A stretch of 34,784 nt of DNA, from assembly GCA_019310125.1 (NCBI GenBank), contig JAFDEW010000008.1, forward strand, positions 1-34,784. The letters are read 5' to 3'. A program made the translations under genes and the position numbers. Positions 14,857 through 22,729 of this stretch are shown here, in pieces. The DNA is from Deltaproteobacteria bacterium. GTDB taxonomy: Bacteria > Desulfobacterota > Desulfobacteria > Desulfobacterales > UBA11574. The notes beneath the pieces are model-generated. The model had not been told where the DNA came from and did not search any database. It worked only from the letters and a program-made list of their open reading frames with translations. Position 1 is the first letter of the stretch. Every line of letters starts with the position of its first letter.

Positions 14857-16200
14857 ATGGCTGAACCTGCCGTTACTAATAAAGATGAAAGCAATAAAGT
14901 TGTTGATAAGGGAATTGATAAGGGAATTGAACGCTTAACTCCTGAAAAAATCAAGCGGGTTATCAACAAGGTTTTATCGTCGGAAACCGGCGCCCGGCTA
15001 AAGGCATATGTTGAAACCTGCGTCCACTGTGGACTTTGCTCTGAAGCTTGCCACTATTATCTTTCCCATGATAATGATCCGAAATTTTCTCCTGCGGGTA
15101 AGGTTAAACAAACCCTATGGGAAATATTAAAAAAAAAGGGCAACGTTGATCCTGAGTTTATAAGAAATGCCGCCCGCATCGCCTACACGGAATGCAACCT
15201 GTGCCGACGCTGCGCAATGTATTGCCCATTTGGTATAGACATTGCCTACTTAATATCCGTTGTGCGAAGGTTCTGCCATATGCTTGGGGTTACCCCGCTG
15301 TATATACAGGACACCGCACACAGCCATTCAGCCACCTTAAACCAGATGTGGGTAAAGGAAGATGAATGGATTGACAGTCTTTTTTGGCAAGAAGAAGAAG
15401 CACAGGATGAAATGCCGTCGTTAAGGATACCCATGGAAAAGGAAGGGGCTGAAATTCTTTACTGCGTGATTGCTCCTGAACCGAAATTTCGTGCACAGCT
15501 CATATATCAGGCTGCAGTTATCATGAATGTAGCCGGAGTTGATTTTACAATGCCGGCAACACCCGGATGGGACAACAGCGATCAATGTATGTTTACCGGG
15601 GACTACGAAATGATGGGCCGGCTAAAAAAGGCACATTTTGAAATGGCCATGCGGCTCAAGGTCAAACGGATTGTAATGGGAGAGTGCGGACACGCATTCC
15701 GATCCGTATATGATACGGGAAACCGATGGCTGGCATGGAAGATGCCGCCAATACCGGTTACACATGCCGTGGAATTCTATTACGAATTGTTAAAACAAGG
15801 AAAGATAAAAGTCGCTAAAAAGTATGATAAGCCGGTCACCTTTCAGGATCCCTGCAATATTGTCCGGGGAAGCGGCCTTCATGAAAAGGCACGTTATGTG
15901 GTTAATGCGATTTGTGAAGATTTTATCGAGATGCATCCCAATCGGGAACACAATTATTGTTGTTGTGCAGGAGGCGGTGTAGTAAATACCGGTCCTCCAC
16001 ACAAAATGGCACGCATTACAGGGAACAGGATTAAGGCAGAGCAGTTATCTGAGACAAAGCGCAAGGGTGCAAAGGTTGTCATCGCCCCTTGCCATAACTG
16101 TCATGGCGGAATAGAAGATATTCTTCATCACTACGGAATTGATATGGAACTGCATTTTCTGGGGGACATAATATACAACGTCATTGAAAAACCGGTATAA
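14857..16200 (+). CDS. tmcB: TmcB, HdrD-like iron-sulfur subunit
   Basis: This 447-residue cytoplasmic protein has two [4Fe-4S] ferredoxin motifs, CVHCGLCSEAC (55-65) and CNLCRRCAMYC (113-123). The second half has the CCG/HdrD cysteine pattern: FQDPCNIVRG near 330, YCCCAGGGV near 368 and PCHNCHGG near 410. CCG domains hold the noncubane cluster that reduces disulfides in heterodisulfide reductases. In sulfate reducers the expected partner is DsrC or a similar thiol protein. AAGGAG lies eight bases before the ATG. The N-terminus has a small tandem repeat (DKGI-DKGI) from a 12-base duplication. It is third in the tmcDCBA run, and tmcA follows closely. Confidence 0.92.
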   Translation: MAEPAVTNKDESNKVVDKGIDKGIERLTPEKIKRVINKVLSSETGARLKAYVETCVHCGLCSEACHYYLSHDNDPKFSPAGKVKQTLWEILKKKGNVDPEFIRNAARIAYTECNLCRRCAMYCPFGIDIAYLISVVRRFCHMLGVTPLYIQDTAHSHSATLNQMWVKEDEWIDSLFWQEEEAQDEMPSLRIPMEKEGAEILYCVIAPEPKFRAQLIYQAAVIMNVAGVDFTMPATPGWDNSDQCMFTGDYEMMGRLKKAHFEMAMRLKVKRIVMGECGHAFRSVYDTGNRWLAWKMPPIPVTHAVEFYYELLKQGKIKVAKKYDKPVTFQDPCNIVRGSGLHEKARYVVNAICEDFIEMHPNREHNYCCCAGGGVVNTGPPHKMARITGNRIKAEQLSETKRKGAKVVIAPCHNCHGGIEDILHHYGIDMELHFLGDIIYNVIEKPV

Positions 16201-16246
16201 TTAGTAAAATCAGTTGGGCCGGGCGCATAAAATTGGGAGAATCCTG

Positions 16247-16633
16247 ATGAAAAAAAGGACAATGATAATATATGCGGTAATACTTCTGACAGGTTGCATG
16301 ATTGCGGTCATGTCCGGTTATTCACAGGAAGATGTGACAACTGTTGAAGACAGCGCATTTGAAAACAAGATGAGACCAGCGGTTCCGTTTCTGCATGATC
16401 AGCACAATGAAACGGCAGATCTTGACGAATGCAATACGTGTCATCATGTATATGAGGATGGAAAACCAGTTGAAGATGATTCTTCCGAGGGCCAGGAATG
16501 TTCAGAATGCCATACCTTTAATAAGGGCGATACCCCCATGTCCCTTGTAAACATTTACCATTTGCAATGCAAGGGGTGCCACCAGAAAAAAAAGGCCGGA
16601 CCGATCATGTGCAGCGAATGTCATCCAAGATAA
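16247..16633 (+). CDS. tmcA: TmcA, tetrahaem cytochrome c3 (type II)
   Basis: This 128-residue protein has an N-terminal export signal (KKR, then a hydrophobic stretch) and exactly four CxxCH haem-binding motifs: CNTCH, CSECH, CKGCH and CSECH. Conserved His residues upstream ([10 protein letters not shown] after the first motif, IYH) can supply distal ligands. This is a class III (c3) cytochrome, which accepts electrons from periplasmic hydrogenases. The ATG at 16247 is preferred over a TTG 33 bases upstream because GGGAG precedes it and the signal then starts normally. The signal contains LTGC, which could be a lipobox. It is the last gene of the tmc run, 46 bases after tmcB. Confidence 0.92.
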   Translation: MKKRTMIIYAVILLTGCMIAVMSGYSQEDVTTVEDSAFENKMRPAVPFLHDQHNETADLDECNTCHHVYEDGKPVEDDSSEGQECSECHTFNKGDTPMSLVNIYHLQCKGCHQKKKAGPIMCSECHPR

Positions 16634-16716
16634 ACGAACAACTCGGATACACAAGAGATTGAGAAGAAAATTTAACCCGAAAATTTACAGACATCCCACA
16701 AGGAGAGAAGCACACC

Positions 16717-18984
16717 ATGATTGATAAAGAGACGAAACGGCTTGCTTCTATTTTTGATGCCATGGGGCGGGGTGTTTATGTCATTGGGGATGATTACGTT
16801 ATAAAATTTATGAACAAGGCCAGTATTAACGCCTTTGGGGAAGGCGTTGGAAAAAAATGCTATCAGGTGATTGCCAATTGTGACAACGTCTGTTCCTGGT
16901 GCCGGGCAAAAGAAGTCTTTAAGGGAGAAACCCTTCGTTGGGAAAACTATTTTCCGCACATCAACAAAACTTTCGAGATTTTCGAATTGCCTTTGCAAAC
17001 CGATGAAGGAACCATATCGCATTTTTGTATATATCAAGACATTACAGAAATAAAAGAGCGCGAGAAAATGCTTCGCGCTTCCATAGAAGACTACAAAAAA
17101 TTGTTTGAACATGTGCGTGTGGGTGTGCACATGAGCAGCAAAGAAGGAAAATTTATTGATGCCAATCAGGCGCTTATGGAGATGTTGGGATACACGAGCA
17201 AAGAGGAGTTTTTTAAGGTAGATATAACCAGAGACCTTTATCTGGAACCTGAAGATCGCCGAAAATACATGGATCTGATTGAACGAGACGGTCACGTCAT
17301 TGACTATGAAGTTGATTTGAAGCGCAAGGATGGAAAAGTGATCTCGGTATTGCGAACCGCTCACGCACGATATGATCAAGAGGGGAATGTTATCGGGTTT
17401 GAAGGGATCTGTGTGGATCAAACCCAGAGAAAGGAGATGGAACGAAAGCTTAAAAAAGCGCATGACTTTCAAACAAACCTCATCCAGACCTCGATAGACG
17501 CAATCATTGCCAATGACCGTAAAGGCAACATTATCATTTTTAATCAAAGCGCTGAAAACATTTTCGGCTACACCCAGGAGGAAATTTCCAAAGTTCACGT
17601 CACCCAATTTTACAAAGACGGCGAGGCTAAAAAGATTAAGCAAATGATTTACGGGCCTGATCACGGCGGTCCCGGCCGTTTGGTTAACTTTAAAGTCGAA
17701 ATTGTCGATAAGGATGGGCAGATAGTCCCCATCCTGCTCTCTGCGACATTACTGTATGAAGAGGATCAGGAAGTTGCCACGGTGGGGTATTTTAAAGATA
17801 TGCGCGAGGTCAAGCGGCTGAAACAGGAGATCCATACGCTTTTTGAGTTTGAACACAACCTCATTCAGAGTTCCATAGATGCCATCATCGCCTCGGACAG
17901 GGATGGATGCATTATCGTTTTTAATCAGCAAGCCGAGAAACTGCTGGGGTATTCCGCATATGAAATGATCATGAAAATGTCTTTTAACGAGCTTTTCCCG
18001 CCGGCGATGTTGGAAGAGCTCAGGAACGAACTGGCTTCCGATGAATACGGAGGGGAAAACCGGCTCCTTCTTTTTGAGACATATATGATCAATAAAACCG
18101 GCGATAAGATCCCAGTCCAGCTTTCCGCAACGGTGATGTTTGATCAAGGCGAAGAGATCGGCATGGTTGGGTTTTTCAGGGATTTAAGAGAAATCAGGAG
18201 AATGGAACAGCAGTTTACCAATCAGGCCCGACTGCTTCACGAGCACAAAATGATTTCCCTGGGCAGGCTGTCCGCCAGCATTGTCCATGAGCTCAACAAC
18301 CCTCTTTCAGGCATATTAAACTATATTCGCCTGATGCTCAAGATTATCAAGAGGGGTGATTTGGAAACGAAAAATATAGAAAAGTTTCAACGGTATCTTA
18401 CCCTTGTTGAGAGTGAGACCAGCCGCTGCTCCAAGATCGTTTCCAATTTGCTGGCTTTCTCACGAAAATCCGAATTAGAACTTAAGGCAATGAGTATTAA
18501 CGAGCTTCTGGAAAAATGTATTCTGCTCGCCCAGCACAAACTCATGCTTCAGAATATCCAGATTAAAACCGATCTTGATCCGGGTATTCCAAAGGTTTTG
18601 GGGGACTTTAATCAAACCCAGCAATGCGTTATCAATCTAATTTTTAATGCGATTGACGCCATGCCGGATGGCGGCACCCTGACCCTGGCGGGTTCATTTG
18701 ATCCGGAAACACAGATGGTCGAGATAAAAATAGAAGATACCGGATGCGGTATTGCTGACCAAGACCTTCACCAGATTTTTGATCCTTTCTATTCCACAAA
18801 AACAGAGGGGAAGGGGCTTGGACTCGGACTTTCCATGGTTTACGGCATCATCGACCGTCATAATGGATCTGTCACCGTTGACAGCGAGCTGGACAAAGGG
18901 ACAGTTTTTACTATTCGCCTTCCCTCACTGAAGAGGGTGGATTACCCCAATGGCAATACAGAAGAACTTAGGGCTTCGCCCTAA
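16717..18984 (+). CDS. Soluble multi-PAS sensor histidine kinase with N-terminal Cys cluster
   Basis: This 755-residue protein has no membrane helix, so it senses a cytoplasmic signal. Four PAS units are seen: about 1-115, 120-235, 250-365 and 375-495. PAS3 and PAS4 are near-duplicates (NLIQTSIDAIIANDR and NLIQSSIDAIIASDR). The kinase core has the H-box SIVHELNNPL (phospho-His about residue 524), NLIFNAIDAMPDG as N-box, DTGCGI as G1 and GKGLGLGLSMVYG as G2. PAS1 carries four Cys, C48, C55, C59 and C62, which could bind an Fe-S cluster or zinc. The gene follows tmcA by 83 bases. No response regulator with an output domain is adjacent; the nearby REC domains at 19292 and 22730 are the obvious partners. 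The last codons and stop lie in a GGGCTTCGCCC hairpin. Confidence 0.9.
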   Translation: MIDKETKRLASIFDAMGRGVYVIGDDYVIKFMNKASINAFGEGVGKKCYQVIANCDNVCSWCRAKEVFKGETLRWENYFPHINKTFEIFELPLQTDEGTISHFCIYQDITEIKEREKMLRASIEDYKKLFEHVRVGVHMSSKEGKFIDANQALMEMLGYTSKEEFFKVDITRDLYLEPEDRRKYMDLIERDGHVIDYEVDLKRKDGKVISVLRTAHARYDQEGNVIGFEGICVDQTQRKEMERKLKKAHDFQTNLIQTSIDAIIANDRKGNIIIFNQSAENIFGYTQEEISKVHVTQFYKDGEAKKIKQMIYGPDHGGPGRLVNFKVEIVDKDGQIVPILLSATLLYEEDQEVATVGYFKDMREVKRLKQEIHTLFEFEHNLIQSSIDAIIASDRDGCIIVFNQQAEKLLGYSAYEMIMKMSFNELFPPAMLEELRNELASDEYGGENRLLLFETYMINKTGDKIPVQLSATVMFDQGEEIGMVGFFRDLREIRRMEQQFTNQARLLHEHKMISLGRLSASIVHELNNPLSGILNYIRLMLKIIKRGDLETKNIEKFQRYLTLVESETSRCSKIVSNLLAFSRKSELELKAMSINELLEKCILLAQHKLMLQNIQIKTDLDPGIPKVLGDFNQTQQCVINLIFNAIDAMPDGGTLTLAGSFDPETQMVEIKIEDTGCGIADQDLHQIFDPFYSTKTEGKGLGLGLSMVYGIIDRHNGSVTVDSELDKGTVFTIRLPSLKRVDYPNGNTEELRASP

Positions 18985-19291
18985 TTGGAGTAATGGAGTA
19001 ATGGAATAATGGGTTTGAAGGAGTTTTTTACAATTATACTGTTTTACTTCCGCCTTTATCCCCAATATTCCAACATTCCAGCATTCCATTCTTCCATTCC
19101 GATGAAATAAACAGGTTGCCATTAATAAACCTGTATTTTCGAGATGTTGTAGAATTGCCGAGTGGTTAACTCAGGGATGAAAGCAGACCCGGTGGTTATC
19201 GCTTTAGCAAAGGAAACATTTAAGTTTTATTTAACGTGATACACTTATCATATTTTTTGAGTTAAATCGCTCCTATATTTAAGGAGGAAGT
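18985..19291. other. Intergenic region with imperfect inverted mini-repeats
   Basis: The left side repeats AATGGAGTAATGGAATAATGG (in pieces) and the right side repeats CATTCCA/TTCCATTC words (about 19062-19100). Together they can form a long imperfect hairpin. No gene is supported. AAGGAGG for the next gene ends the region; I see no clear promoter. Confidence 0.5.
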
Positions 19292-20611
19292 ATGTTTAAA
19301 AAAGTTCTTTTCGCCGCATCTCCCACAAAGGCCAGTGAACGTGCTGCGGACATGGCTTTTGCTCTGGCCAAGCAAAGTAACGCCAGGTTGTATATTTTCC
19401 ATGCCTACGGTGTGGACTCAAACGGGTGGGGGGGGATAAGACATGTTGTGCCTTCCGGGAAGGTAGAAGAAATAAAAGGGGAAATAGCTCATTACTATCA
19501 GGAAAAGATCGAGAAATTCGGGGTTCAAAATTATATCATCGAAGTTGTCGCAGGAATGCCCCATAGCGAAATCCTGCGTTTTGCCAGAAATAAAACCGTT
19601 GACCTGATTGTTATGGGTTCCCATGAAAGAGAAACCGATGCGGATCTGCCGACAAGATGGGGAATGGGCGGCAGCAGCCTCGAAAAAGTGAGTCAAAGGG
19701 CGCGCTGTCCCGTGATGGTCGTTTCCAAGCAAGTTCCTAAGATCTGGACGAAAGATGCCATTGGTGAGCGCCGGGATTTCCGGATATTGGTGGTGGATGA
19801 TGAACTCATCGTTCGCGATTCCATCAAGGAGTGGCTTGTAGATGAAGGTTTTGACGTGGATATGGCCGCGTCAGGTCCGGAGGCTCTGGATAAACTGGCA
19901 ACCCAACCGTTTCACCTGATGCTTACGGATATCAAGATGCCGGGGATGGACGGTGTTGAACTCCTTAAAAAGGCCCATAAACGCTTCCCGGATCTTACCG
20001 TAATAATGATGACCGCCTACGCAACCGTAGAGACCGCCATAGAAGCTTTGAAGATAGGCGCCCTTGACTATCTCCTCAAACCATTTGACCCTGAGATCCT
20101 TGTTGATAAGGTCTTTCAGGTATACCAGGATTTTGAGGCGACCCGATCGGTAAAGGTGACCTTTTCTAACATTGTCCTGGCTACGGATTTCTCTGAGCGG
20201 GGTCATCGTGCCTTCGATTTTGCCTTCAGGATGACCCGCCAATACCAAGCCAAACTCCACATCTTTCACGTGGTGCCCGTTATCCATGATGAGAAAGTTT
20301 TAATATTAGATCAAGCGAATATAGAAAAACGTATTCATGATGCTCAGGAAAAAATGAAAAACAAATATGGCTCGGAATTAGAAGGCGTTGTAGAATATTC
20401 TTTTGAATCGTGGGAAGGAAGGCCATATGTCGAGATCCTCAAACTTGCCCGGTGGAGGAATGCCGATTTGATCATTATGGCCCATCATTCCAAAGAAATT
20501 GATCCGGAAAAAGCGTTGCTCGGTTCAAATGTGGTCCGGGTTGCCCTTTCTGCTGCATGTCCAACCATTAGTATAAACCGGCTTCCGATTTCCCTTCGAG
20601 CACCGGTGTAA
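19292..20611 (+). CDS. Usp-REC-Usp fusion: universal stress domains flanking a receiver
   Basis: This 439-residue cytoplasmic protein has UspA domain 1 (about 1-148: KKVLFAASPT, VDLIVMGSHE), then a response-regulator receiver (162-280). The second UspA domain covers about 288-430 (FSNIVLATDFSERG, ADLIIMAHHSKE). The receiver is complete: acidic pair D169-D170, phospho-acceptor D213 in LTDIKMPGMDG, T241 and K263. It has no DNA-binding or enzymatic output, so phosphorylation probably changes Usp interactions. The receiver is about 77% identical to that inside the HdrA protein at 22730. AAGGAGG five bases before the ATG is strong. The gene lies downstream of the PAS kinase and converges with hdrB, 44 bases apart. 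Confidence 0.93.
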   Translation: MFKKVLFAASPTKASERAADMAFALAKQSNARLYIFHAYGVDSNGWGGIRHVVPSGKVEEIKGEIAHYYQEKIEKFGVQNYIIEVVAGMPHSEILRFARNKTVDLIVMGSHERETDADLPTRWGMGGSSLEKVSQRARCPVMVVSKQVPKIWTKDAIGERRDFRILVVDDELIVRDSIKEWLVDEGFDVDMAASGPEALDKLATQPFHLMLTDIKMPGMDGVELLKKAHKRFPDLTVIMMTAYATVETAIEALKIGALDYLLKPFDPEILVDKVFQVYQDFEATRSVKVTFSNIVLATDFSERGHRAFDFAFRMTRQYQAKLHIFHVVPVIHDEKVLILDQANIEKRIHDAQEKMKNKYGSELEGVVEYSFESWEGRPYVEILKLARWRNADLIIMAHHSKEIDPEKALLGSNVVRVALSAACPTISINRLPISLRAPV

Positions 20612-20655
20612 CGTTTTTTCTAAAGAGGGGATATACGAGTTCATCAAGATTCAGG

Positions 20656-21525
20656 TCATGACAGTAATTTGTCCCGGAACGATTTGGTAATGGAAAGATT
20701 TAAGTCCAATCGCACATCCTGTTCCGAGAGGCCGATGGCCAGCCCCAGAAACTGAGGAAGATAAAGGATGGATATGCTCAGATCCTCTTGGCATATCCCT
20801 GATATTTTTTTCTGGTACGCCTCCAGGTTCATCTGGCACATGGGACATACCGTGATGATGGCATCTGCTCCCCTGGCTGCCTTCAATATAGCGGCCACGA
20901 GTTCCAGAGCCACCTCTGGCTTGGTGGTCATATGAGAGGCTCCGCAGCATCTGCCCCCCATGTTCCACTGATGGATCTTTGACCCCGCGGCTTTAATAAC
21001 CCCTTCCATGGAGCGGGGGTCCTCGGGATCGTCAAAAATAGAGTACGGACGAAGGCACTGGCATCCATAATAGGGAGCGACAGTAAGATTTGTAAACGGC
21101 TTTTTCACGCGGGCAAAGATCTTTTTAGACCCCACGTCATTTGCCACTACGTCAAGGAGATGCCGGACCCCCAGCCGACCGCGCAAGTTAAGTTTTTCCT
21201 CAGCTAATATGATGTTGATTTTATCAAGGAGCTCCGAATCCTTTCGTATCTTTTCTTCAACCTTTTTCAGATTCAGATAGCACGCGCTGCACGGAACAAG
21301 AATTTCCTTGAATCCATCCATGTTCTCGGCCTTTGCGAGAACCAATGCCGGTAACGCTAAAGAAAGAAGGTGGCTTGTGGCCTCGGCAGCACTGGCGCCG
21401 CAACACGTCCAGTCTTCAAGTTCAATGAGTTCTGCTCCAAGTTCCTGCATAAAAGCCTTGGTGGAGGCGTTGTATTCTAAAGCTGTTCCCTCGAGAGAAC
21501 AGCCTGGGTAATATAGGTATTTCAT
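20656..21525 (-). CDS. hdrB: HdrB-like subunit (two CCG domains)
   Basis: This 289-residue protein has the two Cys-rich CCG repeats of heterodisulfide reductase subunit B. The first is YYPGCSLEG ... WTCCGASAAE ... CSACYLNL; the second is YYGCQCLRP ... RCCGASHM ... CPMCQMNLE. In HdrB these bind two noncubane [4Fe-4S] clusters that cleave a disulfide. In a sulfate reducer the substrate is more likely DsrC or another thiol protein than CoM-S-S-CoB (inference). The ATG at 21525 was chosen over a TTG 15 bases earlier because it starts at the family N-terminus (MKYLYYPGC) and follows AGAGAG. It is the last gene of the minus-strand hdr locus, separated from hdrC by 320 bases with an inverted repeat. 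Confidence 0.9.
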   Translation of the reverse strand: MKYLYYPGCSLEGTALEYNASTKAFMQELGAELIELEDWTCCGASAAEATSHLLSLALPALVLAKAENMDGFKEILVPCSACYLNLKKVEEKIRKDSELLDKINIILAEEKLNLRGRLGVRHLLDVVANDVGSKKIFARVKKPFTNLTVAPYYGCQCLRPYSIFDDPEDPRSMEGVIKAAGSKIHQWNMGGRCCGASHMTTKPEVALELVAAILKAARGADAIITVCPMCQMNLEAYQKKISGICQEDLSISILYLPQFLGLAIGLSEQDVRLDLNLSITKSFRDKLLS

Positions 21526-21568
21526 ATATACTCTCTTCAATCTTAAACTGAATAAAACAGAAAGGTTT

Positions 21569-21773
21569 AAAGTGATCTAAAGTTTGAAGTGACCTAAAGC
21601 CCGCCCTGGTGCTAATCGTTTATATATTGATTTGACTGATGCACCATTACAAACATGACCTTTTGAGTATAGAGTATTGGTGATCGGTCTGGGCCAGGGT
21701 TAAGGAGTCGTTACGCTCCGGCTTTTGTAAAAAATGGCAGTATTCCTTACCTTTAGTCACTTTAGATCACTTT
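21569..21773. repeat. Inverted-repeat element between hdrC and hdrB
   Basis: AAAGTGATCTAAAGT (21569-21583) recurs as its perfect complement at 21759-21773. Both arms are extended by further AGTGACCTAAAG/CTTTAGTCACT words. The 175-base interior has no gene. It looks like an inserted non-autonomous element that widened the hdrC-hdrB gap. Confidence 0.7.
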
Positions 21774-21845
21774 AGTCACTTCACACTTATTAATAGAATT
21801 TTTTGTGGCAAAAAGCACATAAATTACAATTAAAGAACTAAATTT

Positions 21846-22394
21846 CTATTTTTCTTCCTTTTTTTCTAACTCTTCCACCTTACGAAAGATCGCTTTTAAC
21901 GCACCGTTCCCTTTTGAAGGGATCTCGAAAGAAACCTTTCCTTTGCCCATGAGTTTTATCCCCAAGGGGGCAAACTGAAGGGCCAGAAAGGGGTTTTTCA
22001 TGGAAATACAATAGAGGGTCATCAATTCCATCTCCCTGACCCGGCCATGACGGTATACGCTCTCCATAAAACTTTTATAAAAACGGATGCTCTTCTTATA
22101 GGGCGCCAGATTCTCCTTTGCAGCGATCTGCTTGAGTGAACTCATCGCCTCGGTAAGCGGAAGACCCCGTGGGCATCGCAGGGTACAGTAATAGCAGACA
22201 GAACATAGGGAGAAGGTCTTGGAATGAAAAATGGTTTCTTTTTCTCCTCTAAGGACATTGTACCATAGCTGACGGGGCGTAAGATCCATGGCAAAGGCAT
22301 TGGGACAAGAACCCGTACACGTGCCGCACTGGATGCAGGTGCTTACCATATCCCGGACAGGTGCCACGAGTTCTAATTTTTCCAAAGGGTTCAT
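21846..22394 (-). CDS. hdrC: HdrC-like iron-sulfur subunit
   Basis: This 182-residue protein has two ferredoxin-type cluster motifs, CIQCGTCTGSCP (about 20-31) and CSVCYYCTLRCP (about 64-75), then a helical C-terminus ending EELEKKEEK. This is the architecture of HdrC, which relays electrons from HdrA to HdrB. The ATG at 22394 gives the usual N-terminus but has no recognisable Shine-Dalgarno. The 335 bases upstream are filled with repeat sequence, including a MITE-like element, which may have separated it from the operon's original ribosome site. It lies between the REC-containing hdrA and hdrB on the same strand. Confidence 0.9.
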   Translation of the reverse strand: MNPLEKLELVAPVRDMVSTCIQCGTCTGSCPNAFAMDLTPRQLWYNVLRGEKETIFHSKTFSLCSVCYYCTLRCPRGLPLTEAMSSLKQIAAKENLAPYKKSIRFYKSFMESVYRHGRVREMELMTLYCISMKNPFLALQFAPLGIKLMGKGKVSFEIPSKGNGALKAIFRKVEELEKKEEK

Positions 22395-22417
22395 GTGCGC
22401 ACCATTTTTAATTGACG

Positions 22418-22719
22418 ATTGACGATTGAAAATTTTTTATTGAGTATTGTCCATCGACTATTTCAATTTTAACCGTGTAATTTATTAATAAATTAAGAAA
22501 GAAGCAGTAGTTATTTTTATTAAGATTGACCAGTTAGTCGCTAACTAGTGCCTGAACGAAAACTGTCTTTTTCGCCAATATCTGCGTCAGACTCAAATTT
22601 TAATCCTCGAAATACTACCTGTATTACTGTGGTTAAAATTCTCGCCTTCCTTGATCTTAACAAAAAATCCTAGTTTTCGTTCGGGCACTAACTAATTGAT
22701 CAAATATTCAATCGTCAAT
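22418..22719. repeat. Outer inverted repeat enclosing the second MITE-like element
   Basis: ATTGACGATTGA (22418-22429, part of a tandem of TTGACGA) is complementary to TCAATCGTCAAT (22708-22719). The element at 22546-22690 sits inside, so one repeat appears nested in another. Confidence 0.5.
22546..22690. mobile_element. MITE-like element, copy 2
   Basis: This 145-base element has 19-base terminal inverted repeats, TAGTGCCTGAACGAAAACT (22546-22564) and its complement (22672-22690), with one mismatch. It has no coding capacity. Its core 22575-22654 is the reverse complement of 4808-4887 in copy 1 (69 of 80 bases), although the termini of the two copies differ. It sits between hdrA(REC) and hdrC. 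Confidence 0.8.
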
Positions 22720-22729
22720 CCAAAGCCGT

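Noticed and set aside
16672-17664. Long minus-strand frame opposite the PAS kinase
   Set aside because: The plus strand carries clear PAS domains over the same bases. The antisense product is hydrophobic low-complexity sequence typical of shadows.
18925-19122. Minus-strand 65-codon frame after the kinase
   Set aside because: It is composed of the CATTCCA/TTCCATT mini-repeats and lacks a ribosome site.
19150-19200. tRNA-like D-arm words (GCCGAGTGGTTAA)
   Set aside because: No acceptor stem, anticodon stem or T-arm could be paired around it.
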